A DNA stretch of 64,000 bases from Lysobacter terrestris (GCF_014489475.1 NZ_CP060820.1:2682001-2746000); one strand, 5' to 3'. Positions 1-16,160 are shown, numbered from the stretch's first letter. A program made the numbers and translations. Notes: generated by a model not told the origin, from the letters alone.

Positions 1-1990
<1,990 letters not shown>

Positions 1991-2337
1991 TGATGTGGGG
2001 ATCCGGGGGCGAACAGGGGAGCGTAGCGAGACGGTGAAATGGGGGCAAATGGCCCCATTCCCCAGCCTGCGGGCAGGCGGTCGCGGATCCTGCGACTGGA
2101 TCCGCCCAGCGGGTTCAGCCATGCCGCCGGGGACGTTGGGGCTGGGCAAGGCGACCCGGTGTGGCCCGCTCGGGGGTATGGGGTCCAGTGCCCGGGGCAG
2201 GCCGGGAGCCGCCCGCGGGCCCGCGGGCCCGGGGTCAGGGCTGGTTGACCCTAACTCCCTGAAACCTATAGAATTCCGCTTCTGTCCGCCCACGAGGGCG
2301 CGGCAGGCGACCAAAATAACTACAGAGGAATCTGGTC
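1991..2337. other. uvrA-rplU divergent intergenic region
   Basis: No gene is seen in these 347 bases. The right side carries the rplU promoter and leader. The middle holds an 18-base perfect palindrome (2211-2228) built of repeated CCCGCGGG blocks. The uvrA promoter must lie in the left part, but I could not identify convincing boxes. Confidence 0.6.
2245..2272 (+). promoter_or_regulatory. Predicted sigma70 promoter of rplU-rpmA
   Basis: TTGACC (2245-2250), a 16-base spacer and TATAGA (2267-2272). Transcription would start near 2279, leaving a leader of about 59 bases before the rplU ATG with an AGAGGAA ribosome-binding site. Confidence 0.65.
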
Positions 2338-2649
2338 ATGTCGTATGCAGTTGTACTTACCGGCGGTAAGCAATACCGCGTGATGAAGGGTGAAACCCTT
2401 CGCGTTGAGCTCCTCGAAGTCGAAGCCGGCAGCGAGATCAAGCTCGACAACGTGCTGATGATCGGCGATGGCGAAACCATCAAGATCGGCGACGCGCTCA
2501 AGGGCGCTTCGGTCAGCGCGAAGGTGATCGGCCACGGCCGCGCCGACAAGGTGCGCATCGTGAAGTTCCGTCGCCGCAAGCACCACCGCAAGCAGATGGG
2601 TCACCGTCAGCACTACACCGAAATCGAAATCACCGGCATTGCCGGCTAA
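2338..2649 (+). CDS. rplU: 50S ribosomal protein L21
   Basis: Structural protein of the large ribosomal subunit that binds 23S rRNA. The 103-residue product has the family's usual length, the N-terminus [15 protein letters not shown] and the basic [14 protein letters not shown] segment followed by the conserved C-terminal TEIEITGI. A purine-rich AGAGGAA lies upstream of the ATG. It is followed after 15 bases by rpmA, the universal rplU-rpmA pair, and probably co-transcribed from the promoter at 2245-2272. Confidence 0.98.
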   Translation: MSYAVVLTGGKQYRVMKGETLRVELLEVEAGSEIKLDNVLMIGDGETIKIGDALKGASVSAKVIGHGRADKVRIVKFRRRKHHRKQMGHRQHYTEIEITGIAG

Positions 2650-2664
2650 GCAGGAGAAGCAGCC

Positions 2665-2925
2665 ATGGCACACAAAAAGGGCGTAGGTTCCTCGCGCAAC
2701 GGCCGCGACTCCAACCCGAAGTATCTGGGCGTCAAGATCTACGGCGGCCAGGCTATCGAAGCCGGCAACATCATCGTGCGTCAGCGCGGTACCAACTTCC
2801 ACCCGGGTTCGGGCGTCGGCCTCGGCCGCGACCACACCCTGTTCGCGCTGGTGGACGGCAAGGTCGAGTTCTCGACCAAGGGCCCGAAGAAGCGCCGCAC
2901 GGTCAGCATCGTCACCGCCGAGTAA
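2665..2925 (+). CDS. rpmA: 50S ribosomal protein L27
   Basis: Large-subunit protein whose N-terminal tail reaches the peptidyl-transferase centre. The 86 residues start [16 protein letters not shown] and contain the conserved [17 protein letters not shown] stretch. The N-terminus begins directly with AHKKG, so no Firmicutes-type cleavable extension is present. AGGAG lies just before the start. A rho-independent terminator at 2949-2969 closes the rplU-rpmA unit before obgE. Confidence 0.98.
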   Translation: MAHKKGVGSSRNGRDSNPKYLGVKIYGGQAIEAGNIIVRQRGTNFHPGSGVGLGRDHTLFALVDGKVEFSTKGPKKRRTVSIVTAE

Positions 2926-2948
2926 GGCGCGAGCGATGTGACGAAGGG

Positions 2949-2969
2949 CCCCGCTTCGGCGGGGTTTTT
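2949..2969 (+). terminator. Rho-independent terminator after rpmA
   Basis: Stem CCCCGC / GCGGGG with a TTCG tetraloop followed by five T. Confidence 0.9.
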
Positions 2970-3029
2970 CGTTTCTGCCCGACGGAAGCGGCGGTGCGCA
3001 AAAGCGCTAAGCTCCCCCGTCGATCTTGA

Positions 3030-4151
<1,122 letters not shown>

Positions 4152-4178
4152 AGTGGCCTCGTTCGCGGGCAGCAAAAA

Positions 4179-4287
4179 GGCCCCGCACATGACGGGGCCG
4201 TTTTTCACGAGCATCAAAGAAGCCCCACGCATGGCGGGGCCGCTTTTCATGGGCATCAAAAAAGCCCCGCACGTGGCGGGGCTTTTT
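4179..4287. terminator. Three tandem terminator hairpins between obgE and rpsT
   Basis: Hairpin 1: GGCCCCG (4179-4185) with CGGGGCC (4193-4199), then GTTTTT. Hairpin 2: GCCCC (4222-4226) with GGGGC (4236-4240), then CGCTTTT. Hairpin 3: GCCCCGC (4264-4270) with GCGGGGC (4276-4282), flanked by six A and five T, so it can work in both directions. They serve the end of obgE (plus) and rpsT (minus). Confidence 0.85.
4180..4287. repeat. 42-bp tandem repeat carrying the terminators
   Basis: Units begin at 4180, 4222 and 4264, an exact 42-base period, each starting GCCCC and containing a GGGGC arm, a T-run and a GCATCAAA-like end (units 1 and 2). The third unit diverges after its T-run. The period is a multiple of three, so the antisense reading looks like a repeated peptide that I do not take as coding. 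Confidence 0.8.
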
Positions 4288-4326
4288 CAGCAGGCGCTCG
4301 GCGCGCCTGCGATAAGCTCGGGTGCC

Positions 4327-4596
4327 TTAGGCAGCCGACAGCGCCTTGATGCGCGCGGTCAGGCGGCTCTTGTGACGGGCAGCCTTGTTCTTGTGGATCA
4401 GGCCGCGCGAGCTGAAACGATCGAGAATCGGCTGGGCCACGACGAAGGCAGCCTGGGCGCCGGCGGCGTCGTTGGCGTCGAGTGCCTTGAGGACCTTCTT
4501 GACGGCGGTGCGGAGCATCGAACGCTGAGCGGCGTTGCGGGCATTGCGCACGACGGTCTGCTTGGCGCGCTTCTTGGCGGACTTGATATTGGCCAC
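4327..4596 (-). CDS. rpsT: 30S ribosomal protein S20
   Basis: Small-subunit protein binding the 5' domain of 16S rRNA. The 89 residues begin [13 protein letters not shown], are rich in Lys, Arg and Ala as expected of an all-helical protein, and end [14 protein letters not shown]. It stands alone on the minus strand, divergent from murJ (131-base gap), and ends at the bidirectional hairpin at 4258-4287. A good promoter is visible at 4651-4679. Confidence 0.98.
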   Translation of the reverse strand: MANIKSAKKRAKQTVVRNARNAAQRSMLRTAVKKVLKALDANDAAGAQAAFVVAQPILDRFSSRGLIHKNKAARHKSRLTARIKALSAA

Positions 4597-4650
4597 GACA
4601 GGGAATCCTGGGAACTGATGGTGAAGGGTTTCGGGAAAATCAGACAGGAA

Positions 4651-4679
4651 AGTATGGGCGATTCAGTAGCTTGCGTCAA
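4651..4679 (-). promoter_or_regulatory. Predicted rpsT promoter
   Basis: On the minus strand: TTGACG (4674-4679), a 17-base spacer and CATACT (4651-4656). The leader would be about 45-50 bases. Confidence 0.65.
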
Positions 4680-4727
4680 CAACCCCGATTCCGGCCATCG
4701 CCTGCCCCGGCAGGGCGGGGGGCTGGC

Positions 4728-6332
4728 ATGACCCGGCCGCGGATGCTGCGCGGGCTGCTCTCGTTCAGCAGCATGACCATGGTCTCGCGGGTCCTGGGCC
4801 TGGTCCGGGATATCGCGATCAACCAGGCCTTCGGCGCCAACGCCGCCACGGACGCCTTCTGGGTGGCGTTCCGGATTCCCAACTTCATGCGCCGACTGTT
4901 CGCCGAGGGCTCGTTCTCGACGGCGTTCGTCCCGGTGTTCACCGAGATCAAGGAAACCCGCCCGCATGCCGACCTGAAGCAGCTGATGTCGCGGGTATCC
5001 GGCACGCTGGGTGGGATCCTGCTGGTGATCACCGCGCTGGGGCTGATCTTCACCCCACAGATCGCGCAGGTCTTCAACCTGGGCAACCACCAGCCGGAGA
5101 AGTTCGGCCTGACGGTGGAACTGCTGCGGCTGACCTTCCCGTTCATCTTGTTCGTGTCGTTGACCGCGCTGGCGGGTGGGGCGCTCAACAGCTTCCACCG
5201 CTTCGGCCTGCCGGCGCTGACCCCGGTCATCCTCAACCTGAGCATGATCGCCGGTGCACTGTGGCTGGCGCCGCACCTGGAGGTGCCGATCCTGGCGCTG
5301 GGCTGGGCGGTGCTGTTCGGCGGTATCGCGCAGCTGCTGTTCCAGCTGCCGGCGCTGGCGAAGCTGGACCTGCTCACGCTGCCGCGGTGGGGTTGGCAGC
5401 ATCCCGACGTGCGCAAGGTGGTCACGCTGATGGTGCCGACGCTGTTCGGCTCCTCGGTCGCGCAGATCAACCTGCTGCTGGACACGGTCATCGCCGCGCT
5501 GCTCTACACCGGCTCGCAGACCTGGTTGTCGCAGGCGGACCGTTTCCTGGAGCTGCCGCTGGGCGTGTTCGGCATCGCGCTGGGCACGGTGATCCTGCCG
5601 ACGCTCGCGCGCCATCACGTCAACACCGACCACCTCGGTTTCTCCAAGGCGCTCGACTGGGGCCTGCGCACCACGCTGCTGATCGCGGTGCCGGCGATGC
5701 TGGGCCTGATGCTGCTGTCGCAGCCGCTGGTGGCGACGCTGTTCCAGCACGGCAAGTTCAGCGCGTTCGATACGCGCATGGCGGCGATGTCGGTGTTCGG
5801 CCTGAGCTTCGGATTGCCGGCATTCGCACTGGTGAAGATCGTGCTGCCGGCGTTCTACGCGCGCCAGGACACGCGCACGCCGGTGCGTGCGGGCGTGGCC
5901 TCGCTGATCGCCAACATGGCGCTCAATGGCCTGTTCCTGCTGGTGCTCTACTTCATGTGGACGAAGCCGGAAGCACGCGCGGGTGGGGTGCTGGCCGCGC
6001 TCGCGCAGACCCCGGGCCTGCACCTTGCCCTGGGCCTGGCCAGCGCCGCCGCGAGCTACATCAACCTGGGGCTGCTCTGGCATTGGCTGCGCAAGGCCGG
6101 CGTCTACGACCGCCAGCCGGGCTGGGCGCGCTACCTGACGCGGCTGGGCACGGCGTGTGCGGCCATGGCGATCGCGCTGCTGGTCGCGCTGTATTGGGTC
6201 CCGGATTTCACCGTCATCGGCAAATGGGAGCGGATCGCCTGGCTCGCCGGCCTGGTCGGTGGCGGCGGGGCCGTGTACCTGCTGGCACTGCTGGCGATGG
6301 GATTCCGCCCGCGCGATCTGCGCGAGCATTGA
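4728..6332 (+). CDS. murJ: Lipid II flippase MurJ (MviN)
   Basis: Inner-membrane flippase of the MOP superfamily that moves lipid-linked peptidoglycan precursors across the membrane. The 534-residue product starts MTRPRMLRGLLSFSSM and has the family stretch FRIPNFMRRLFAEGSFSTAF. About 14 hydrophobic helices run through the protein. The ATG at 4728 is preferred over one 57 bases upstream because a run of G just before it can act as ribosome-binding site and the conserved N-terminus starts there. It is divergent from rpsT and followed by ribF. Confidence 0.95.
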   Translation: MTRPRMLRGLLSFSSMTMVSRVLGLVRDIAINQAFGANAATDAFWVAFRIPNFMRRLFAEGSFSTAFVPVFTEIKETRPHADLKQLMSRVSGTLGGILLVITALGLIFTPQIAQVFNLGNHQPEKFGLTVELLRLTFPFILFVSLTALAGGALNSFHRFGLPALTPVILNLSMIAGALWLAPHLEVPILALGWAVLFGGIAQLLFQLPALAKLDLLTLPRWGWQHPDVRKVVTLMVPTLFGSSVAQINLLLDTVIAALLYTGSQTWLSQADRFLELPLGVFGIALGTVILPTLARHHVNTDHLGFSKALDWGLRTTLLIAVPAMLGLMLLSQPLVATLFQHGKFSAFDTRMAAMSVFGLSFGLPAFALVKIVLPAFYARQDTRTPVRAGVASLIANMALNGLFLLVLYFMWTKPEARAGGVLAALAQTPGLHLALGLASAAASYINLGLLWHWLRKAGVYDRQPGWARYLTRLGTACAAMAIALLVALYWVPDFTVIGKWERIAWLAGLVGGGGAVYLLALLAMGFRPRDLREH

Positions 6333-6364
6333 GACGCGGCCCTCGCGGCTATACTTCAGGACTT

Positions 6365-6430
6365 GCGGATTTTCCGCGGAAGCCCGGCCTATGCCGGGCT
6401 TCGTCGACGATCCGGCCGTCCTGGCCGGAT
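6365..6430 (+). promoter_or_regulatory. Three-hairpin leader upstream of ribF
   Basis: Three consecutive perfect hairpins: GCGGA/TCCGC (6365-6377), GAAGCCCGGC/GCCGGGCTTC with a CTAT loop (6379-6402) and ATCCGGCC/GGCCGGAT (6410-6430). None is followed by a T-run. A TATACT -10-like box lies at 6350-6355, so most of the leader RNA would be folded. Confidence 0.5.
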
Positions 6431-6446
6431 TCCAACCAGAGAGTCC

Positions 6447-7400
6447 ATGAGCAGGCTGTTTCGCGACGTCGAGGGCGGGCCCCGTTGCCCGCACGGCAGT
6501 GTGGTCTGCATCGGCGCCTTCGACGGCCTGCATCTGGGGCATCAGGCGCTGGTGCGCCGCACCGTTGCGCGTGCGCGCGAGTCGGGCCTGCCGGCCGTGG
6601 CGCTGAGCTTCGAACCCCTGCCGCGCGAGTTCTTCGCCCCCGCCGATCCGCCGCCACGCCTGCTGTTGCCGCGCGCCAAGGTCGACGGCCTGTTCGCGCA
6701 CGGCATCGATCAGGTCGGATTGCTGCGCTTCGATGGCGCGCTGAGCAGCCTCACGGCGGAGGAATTCGTCCGCACGGTGCTGCAGCAGCGCCTGTCCGCG
6801 CGTGAAGTCTGGGTTGGCCCTGAATTCCGCTTCGGCAAAGGCCGCGCGGGCGACATCGCGTTGCTGCGGCGCATGGGAGCCGAACTCGGCTTCATCGCCG
6901 ACGAGATCGCGCCGGTGCAACTGGACGGCGAGCGCGTGTCCAGCACACGCATCCGCGCTGCCTTGCGCGCCGGAGATTTCGCAGCGGCCACGCGCCTGCT
7001 CGGTCGGCCCTACGCGATCGGCGGGCGTGTCGTGCGTGGCAAGCAACTGGGACGCGAGCTGGGCTTTCCCACCGCGAACCTGCGTTTCGCCGGCAAGACT
7101 CCCGCGCTGTCGGGGATCTATGCGACCTGGGTGCATGGCGTTGGCGAGCGGCCGTGGCCGTCGGTGTCCAGCCTCGGCACGCGGCCTACGGTCGCGGGCG
7201 TGGAACCGCTGCTCGAGGCGCATCTGTTCGACTTCGACGGCGACTTGTACGGGCGCCGCATCCGCGTGGAATTCGTCGCCAAGCTGCGCGACGAGCTCAA
7301 GTTTCCCGACCTGCCTTCCCTGACCGAGCAGATGCACCGCGACGCCGCCGCCGCGCGCGCCATCCTCTCGCAGGACCAACAACAACGAGCCTTTGCCTGA
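6447..7400 (+). CDS. ribF: Bifunctional riboflavin kinase / FAD synthetase
   Basis: Makes FMN from riboflavin and FAD from FMN. The N-terminal nucleotidyltransferase half has [13 protein letters not shown] (HxGH type) and SSTRIRAAL. The C-terminal flavokinase half has [17 protein letters not shown] and the GFPTANL motif. The 317-residue length is normal. The ATG at 6447 ([12 protein letters not shown]) follows a purine-rich GAGAG. It sits in the conserved murJ-ribF-ileS-lspA-ispH cluster and stops 10 bases before the chosen ileS start. The structured leader suggests post-transcriptional control, but it does not resemble the FMN riboswitch that I know. Confidence 0.95.
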   Translation: MSRLFRDVEGGPRCPHGSVVCIGAFDGLHLGHQALVRRTVARARESGLPAVALSFEPLPREFFAPADPPPRLLLPRAKVDGLFAHGIDQVGLLRFDGALSSLTAEEFVRTVLQQRLSAREVWVGPEFRFGKGRAGDIALLRRMGAELGFIADEIAPVQLDGERVSSTRIRAALRAGDFAAATRLLGRPYAIGGRVVRGKQLGRELGFPTANLRFAGKTPALSGIYATWVHGVGERPWPSVSSLGTRPTVAGVEPLLEAHLFDFDGDLYGRRIRVEFVAKLRDELKFPDLPSLTEQMHRDAAAARAILSQDQQQRAFA

Positions 7401-7410
7401 GCGCCCCGCT

Positions 7411-10287
<2,877 letters not shown>

Positions 10288-10340
10288 CCGCGCCACTCCC
10301 GCAACGCCTCACATCACGCCGGCAATAAAGAGCAAAGAGA

Positions 10341-10856
10341 ATGCAGAAACTGAAAGGCCCCAACGCCCTCATCTGGCTGATCCTGTCGATCGTGATCATT
10401 GCGCTCGACCAGTGGAGCAAGAACTGGGTGCTGGCCGCGCTGCCGGAATTCCAGGCCGTGCCGGTCATCGATGGCTTCTGGAACTGGTACCGCACCTACA
10501 ACACCGGCGCCGCGTTCAGTTTCCTGAGCGATGCCGGTGGCTGGCAGAAATACCTGTTCACCGTGCTGGCTTTCGGCATCAGCGGCCTGCTGGCCTACTG
10601 GCTCGCGCGCACGCCGCGCCGCGACTGGCGCGTGGCCCTGCCGTACGCGCTGGTGATCGGCGGCGCGATCGGCAACGTCATCGATCGCCTTATCCACGGC
10701 AAGGTGATCGACTTCATCCAGTGGTACTGGCGCGACCATTACTGGCCATCCTTCAACATCGCCGACTCGGCGATCGTCATCGGGGCGATCGGCATCGCGC
10801 TGTTTGGCCTGCTGGGTGGCCAGAAACAGGCCGCCGACGCCGGCCGGCGGGGGTAA
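10341..10856 (+). CDS. lspA: Lipoprotein signal peptidase (signal peptidase II)
   Basis: Inner-membrane aspartyl protease that cleaves prolipoproteins before the lipidated cysteine. The 171 residues hold four hydrophobic segments and the two conserved blocks with the catalytic aspartates, [14 protein letters not shown] and [20 protein letters not shown] is also typical. AAAGAGA precedes the ATG. It lies 53 bases after ileS and 9 bases before ispH, the usual order. Several predicted lipoproteins in this window would be its substrates. Confidence 0.97.
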   Translation: MQKLKGPNALIWLILSIVIIALDQWSKNWVLAALPEFQAVPVIDGFWNWYRTYNTGAAFSFLSDAGGWQKYLFTVLAFGISGLLAYWLARTPRRDWRVALPYALVIGGAIGNVIDRLIHGKVIDFIQWYWRDHYWPSFNIADSAIVIGAIGIALFGLLGGQKQAADAGRRG

Positions 10857-10859
10857 AAT
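10854..10859 (+). promoter_or_regulatory. -10-like box abutting the ispH start
   Basis: TAAAAT overlaps the lspA stop codon and ends 6 bases before the ispH ATG. No good -35 was found. If used, the transcript would start at or next to the ATG. Confidence 0.35.
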
Positions 10860-10865
10860 CGCCGC

Positions 10866-11816
10866 ATGGACGTCCTGCTCGCCAATCCCCGCGGTTTCTG
10901 CGCCGGCGTCGACCGCGCGATCGAGATCGTCAAGCGCGCCCTGGAAACCCTGGGCGCCCCGATCTACGTGCGCCATGAAGTCGTGCACAACCGCTTCGTG
11001 GTCGACGACCTCAAACACCGTGGCGCGGTCTTCGTCGAGGAGCTCCACGAAGTCCCCGACAACGCGACCGTGATCTTCAGCGCCCATGGCGTGTCGCAGG
11101 CCGTGCGCACCGAGGCGGCGCGGCGCGGGCTCAAGGTGTTCGACGCGACCTGTCCGCTGGTGACCAAGGTGCACCTGGAAGTCGCGCGCAACTGCCGTGC
11201 CGGCCGCGACGTGGTGCTGATCGGCCACGACGGTCATCCGGAGGTCGAAGGCACCATGGGGCAGTGGAAGCGCGAGGCCGGTACCGGGCAGATCTATCTG
11301 GTCGAGGACGCCGAAGACGTCGCCGCGCTGGAAGTTGCGCAGCCGGAGAATCTGGCCTTCACCACGCAGACGACATTGTCGGTCGACGACACCCGTGCGG
11401 TGATCGAATCGCTCAAGGCCAAGTACCCGGCCATCCAGGGGCCCAAGAACGACGACATCTGCTACGCCACGCAGAACCGCCAGGACGCGGTGCGCGAACT
11501 GGCCGCCAAGTGCGACCTGGTCCTGGTGGTGGGTTCGCCGAACAGTTCCAATTCCAACCGCCTGCGCGAGCTGGCCGAGCGTGAAGGCGTCGAGGCCTAC
11601 CTCATCGATGGCGCCATCGAGATCGATCCGCGCTGGGTCAAGGACCGCAAGTGCGTGGGCATCACCGCCGGCGCTTCGGCACCGGAAGTGCTGGTCCGCG
11701 GCGTGATCGAACGCTTGCGCGAGCTGGGTGCGCACCACGTCGCCGAACTTTCCGGCGAGCCCGAGGACATGGTTTTCGCCCTGCCCAAGGAACTGCGGGT
11801 GCAGCTGGTCGATTGA
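10866..11816 (+). CDS. ispH: 4-hydroxy-3-methylbut-2-enyl diphosphate reductase
   Basis: Last enzyme of the MEP isoprenoid pathway; an iron-sulfur enzyme producing IPP and DMAPP. The 316-residue product has the three cluster cysteines in [24 protein letters not shown] and ICYATQNRQ, plus the [11 protein letters not shown] substrate-binding motif. No Shine-Dalgarno is visible, and a TAAAAT box ends 6 bases before the ATG, so it may be translated both from read-through from lspA and from a leaderless message. The tRNA-Thr promoter begins inside its stop codon. Confidence 0.97.
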   Translation: MDVLLANPRGFCAGVDRAIEIVKRALETLGAPIYVRHEVVHNRFVVDDLKHRGAVFVEELHEVPDNATVIFSAHGVSQAVRTEAARRGLKVFDATCPLVTKVHLEVARNCRAGRDVVLIGHDGHPEVEGTMGQWKREAGTGQIYLVEDAEDVAALEVAQPENLAFTTQTTLSVDDTRAVIESLKAKYPAIQGPKNDDICYATQNRQDAVRELAAKCDLVLVVGSPNSSNSNRLRELAEREGVEAYLIDGAIEIDPRWVKDRKCVGITAGASAPEVLVRGVIERLRELGAHHVAELSGEPEDMVFALPKELRVQLVD

Positions 11817-11842
11817 CCCTGCCGAGGCCCGGCGCCTACAAT
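11813..11842 (+). promoter_or_regulatory. Predicted tRNA-Thr promoter
   Basis: TTGACC (11813-11818) overlaps the ispH stop codon; an 18-base spacer leads to TACAAT (11837-11842). The following TGCGCCCC is a GC-rich discriminator of the kind seen at stringently controlled stable-RNA promoters. Confidence 0.7.
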
Positions 11843-11852
11843 TGCGCCCCTT

Positions 11853-11928
11853 GCCGGAATAGCTCAGTTGGTAGAGCGGCGCATTCGTAATGCGTAGGTC
11901 GTAGGTTCGATTCCTATTTCCGGCACCA
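11853..11928 (+). tRNA. tRNA-Thr (anticodon CGT)
   Basis: The acceptor GCCGGAA pairs with TTCCGGC, followed by A and an encoded CCA. The anticodon loop TTCGTAA sits between GCGCA and TGCGT. The D-loop AGCTCAGTTGGTAGAGC and T-loop GGTTCGATTCC are standard. Confidence 0.97.
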
Positions 11929-11942
11929 TCGATTCGACAACA

Positions 11943-11965
11943 GGCCCGCCTTGCGCGGGCCTTTT
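11943..11965 (+). terminator. Rho-independent terminator after tRNA-Thr
   Basis: GGCCCGC / GCGGGCC stem, five-base loop, then TTTT. Confidence 0.9.
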
Positions 11966-12044
11966 GTTTTCCGGTGCCGGCTGCGTCTCGCCCCGGGAGA
12001 CGGCCGCCGGGTAGAGTGGCCCCATCGACCCGATCGCCCGCCCC

Positions 12045-13432
<1,388 letters not shown>

Positions 13433-13436
<4 letters not shown>

Positions 13437-14281
13437 ACCGCGAACACCACCGTGCGGTGGCCGTTGAGCAGGATCCGGTCGTCCAGCCAGTAGCGCAGCG
13501 CCTGTGCGAGCACGCGGCGTTCGATGTCGCGTCCGATGCGGATCATGTCCTCGGGCGTGTCGTGGTGGCCGACGCGTTGCGTGTCCTGTTCGATGATCGG
13601 GCCTTCGTCCAGGTCGGCGGTGACGAAGTGCGCGGTCGCGCCGATCAGCTTGACCCCGCGCGCGTGCGCCTGGTGATAGGGCCGCGCGCCCTTGAAGCCC
13701 GGCAGGAACGAGTGGTGGATGTTGATGCAGCGGCCGGCCAACCGCGCCGCCAGCGCGTCGGAGAGCACCTGCATGTAGCGCGCCAACACCACCAGTTCGG
13801 TCTGCGTGCCTTCGATCAGCGACCACAGCGCGGCTTCCTGTTCGGCCTTGCGTCCCCGGTCGACCGGCAGGTGGTGGAAGTCGATGCCGTCGAAGGCGAG
13901 GTGGCGATAGGTGTCGCGTGGGTGGTTCGACACGACCGCAGTGATCTGCATCGGCAGCTCGCCGATGCGCCAGCGGTACAGGATGTCCGCCAGGCAATGG
14001 TCGAAGCGCGAGGCCAGCAGCATCACCCGGCGCGGTTGCGCGCGATCGCGCAGGGACCAGTCCATCGCGAAATCGTGCGCCAGTTCGCCGATGCTGGCCT
14101 GCAGTTCCGGAAGCAACGCGTCGGCCGCGAACACGGTGCGCATGAAGAAGCGATCGGTCGCCAGGTCGTTGTACTGCTGCGATTCGAGGATGTTGCCGCC
14201 GTGGCGGAGCAGGCGCCCGGAAACCGCACTGACGATCCCGGGGCGGTCCGGGCAGGACAGGGTGAGCACGTAGTGGGGCAT
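13433..14281 (-). CDS. purU: Formyltetrahydrofolate deformylase
   Basis: Hydrolyses 10-formyl-THF to THF and formate, balancing one-carbon pools and supplying formate for purine synthesis. The 282-residue protein has an N-terminal ACT domain ([25 protein letters not shown]) and a formyltransferase-fold catalytic part with [16 protein letters not shown] and the downstream DEGPIIEQD. The length matches the family (about 280). It converges with radA, sharing CTAG at the stops, and no terminator separates the two. Confidence 0.95.
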
Positions 14282-14358
14282 CGCGGCATTCCGGGCAGGC
14301 GATGCCGGTTATAACGCGCCTGGAGGCGAGCAGGGGCCCTCTTGCGCGCGTTCTTTCT

Positions 14359-14498
14359 TCATCCCGAGCGTAGCGAGGGGCCTGCTTTGCGGCGGTTACG
14401 ACAGCCCATTGTTTGCCGCGCCCGGCCGCAGGCGCGGCGCGGACATGGCAGCCGATTCACTTTTGTCGCGGGCCGGTCCCTCGCTGCGCTCGGGATGA
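14359..14498. repeat. Intergenic inverted repeat (REP-like, TCATCCCGAGCG family)
   Basis: The 21-base arm at 14359-14379 (TCATCCCGAGCG...) is matched by its reverse complement at 14478-14498 with one mismatch, separated by about 98 bases. A short extra GGGATGACAG copy follows near 14510. It lies between the ends of purU and emrB. I recall arms of this kind as dispersed intergenic repeats in related genomes, but copy number cannot be judged here. Confidence 0.7.
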
Positions 14499-14524
14499 CA
14501 GGGCGTTTCGGGATGACAGTGGCG

Positions 14525-16069
14525 TCAGTGCCCGGCGGCGGCTTCCGGACCGGCCTTGGCCACGAACGGCGGCTTGGCGATCCACACGAAGGCGATCACC
14601 ACCAGGAAGATGATTCCGAGCAGGTGGAAGATCTCGTTGAAGCCGATCTGCGCCGCCTGGTTGGAAATCATCCGTTCCATCACGAACGCACCGCGTTGCA
14701 GGTCGCCGCGACCCAACTGGGTGATCGCGTCCATGACGCCAGGATCGGTCGCCGACAGCTTTTCGGTCAGGTGCGCGTGGTGCACCGCGCCGCGTTCGGC
14801 CCAGGCGTAGGTGGTGAGCGACGCGGCGAAGCTGCCGCCGAGCGTGCGCATGAAGGTCGCCAGGCCCGAGCCTGCGGCGATCTCGTGCGGTTGCAGGTCC
14901 GACAGCAGGATCTGCAGCACCGGCATGAAGAACAGCGCCACGCCGAAGCCCTGCAGTAGCTGCACGAACGCGATGTGGTTGAAGTCGACGTCGAGGTTGA
15001 AACCCGAGCGCATGAAGCTGGTCATCGACATCGCGATGAAGGCGAGGGTGGCGAGCATGCGCAGGTCGAACTTGTGCGCGTACTTGCCCACGAACGGGGT
15101 CAGGATCACCGGCAGGATGCCGATCGGCGCCGTCGCGAAACCCGCCCAGATCGGCGTGAAGCCGAGGTTGCGCTGCAGCCACAGCGGGACCAGGATGCCG
15201 ACGCTGAAGAACGCGGCGTAGGCGACCACCATTGCCGCCGTGCCCGCGCTGAAGTTGCGGTGGCGGAACAGGCGCAGGTCGACGATCGGATCCTTGTCGG
15301 TGAGTTCCCAGATCACGAACACCGCCAGCGAGATCGCCGAGACGATCGCCAGGCCCACGATCAGCGACGAACGGAACCAGTCCTCGTCGTTGCCCAGGTC
15401 GAGCAGCACCTGCAGCGCGCCGACGCCGAGCACCAGCGTGATCAGGCCGACGTAGTCCATCTTCGGCTTCTCGAGCCGCTCCGGTCGTCCCTTCAGCTGG
15501 CGGCCGACCACGAAGCTGGCGAACAGCCCGATCGGCACGTTGATGAAGAAGATCCATTCCCAGCTGTAGTTGTCGGTGATCCAGCCGCCGAGGATCGGAC
15601 CGGCGATCGGCGCGACCACGGTGACCATCGCCAGCAACGCGATGGCCTGTCCGCGTTTGTGCGGTGGATAGATCGAGATCAGCAGCGCCTGCGTGATCGG
15701 GTACATCGGCCCGGCGACGAAGCCCTGCAGCGCGCGCGCCGCGACGAGCAGGCCCATGCTGTTGGCCAGGCCGCACAACAAGGAGGCGATGACGAACAGG
15801 AACGTCGCCCACACGAACAGCTTGCGTTCGCCGAAATGGCGCGTCAGCCAGCCGGTCAACGGCAGCGCGATCGCGTTGCTGACGGCGAAGGAGGTGATGA
15901 CCCACGTCGCCTGGTTGGCGCTGCCGCCGAGGTTGCCGGAGATGGTGGGCAGCGAGACGTTGGCGATCGTCAGGTCCAGCACCTGCATGAACGACGCCAG
16001 CGCGAGGCCGAGCGTCGTCAACGCCATGTTCGGCGGACGGAAGCCATTGGCGGGAGTGGGAGTGGACAT
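14525..16069 (-). CDS. emrB: DHA2-family multidrug efflux MFS transporter (EmrB-like)
   Basis: Proton-driven inner-membrane exporter working with the EmrA-type adaptor and an outer-membrane channel. The 514 residues hold about 14 hydrophobic helices. The motif after helix 1 (VLDLTIANVSLPTI), the GPILGGWITDNYSWEWIFFINVP stretch (in two overlapping parts) and the RGQAIALLAM loop are typical of EmrB. Last gene of the marR-OMF-emrA-emrB operon; a 205-base gap with an inverted repeat separates it from emrA. Substrate unknown. Confidence 0.92.
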   Translation of the reverse strand: MSTPTPANGFRPPNMALTTLGLALASFMQVLDLTIANVSLPTISGNLGGSANQATWVITSFAVSNAIALPLTGWLTRHFGERKLFVWATFLFVIASLLCGLANSMGLLVAARALQGFVAGPMYPITQALLISIYPPHKRGQAIALLAMVTVVAPIAGPILGGWITDNYSWEWIFFINVPIGLFASFVVGRQLKGRPERLEKPKMDYVGLITLVLGVGALQVLLDLGNDEDWFRSSLIVGLAIVSAISLAVFVIWELTDKDPIVDLRLFRHRNFSAGTAAMVVAYAAFFSVGILVPLWLQRNLGFTPIWAGFATAPIGILPVILTPFVGKYAHKFDLRMLATLAFIAMSMTSFMRSGFNLDVDFNHIAFVQLLQGFGVALFFMPVLQILLSDLQPHEIAAGSGLATFMRTLGGSFAASLTTYAWAERGAVHHAHLTEKLSATDPGVMDAITQLGRGDLQRGAFVMERMISNQAAQIGFNEIFHLLGIIFLVVIAFVWIAKPPFVAKAGPEAAAGH

Positions 16070-16160
16070 CGGCTCGACGGGGTTGGCGACTTTCGGTGAA
16101 AGAGAGGGACTGTTCCACTTGTGATTGCGCGTTGCGATCGCGCGGCGATCACTACGTTTT

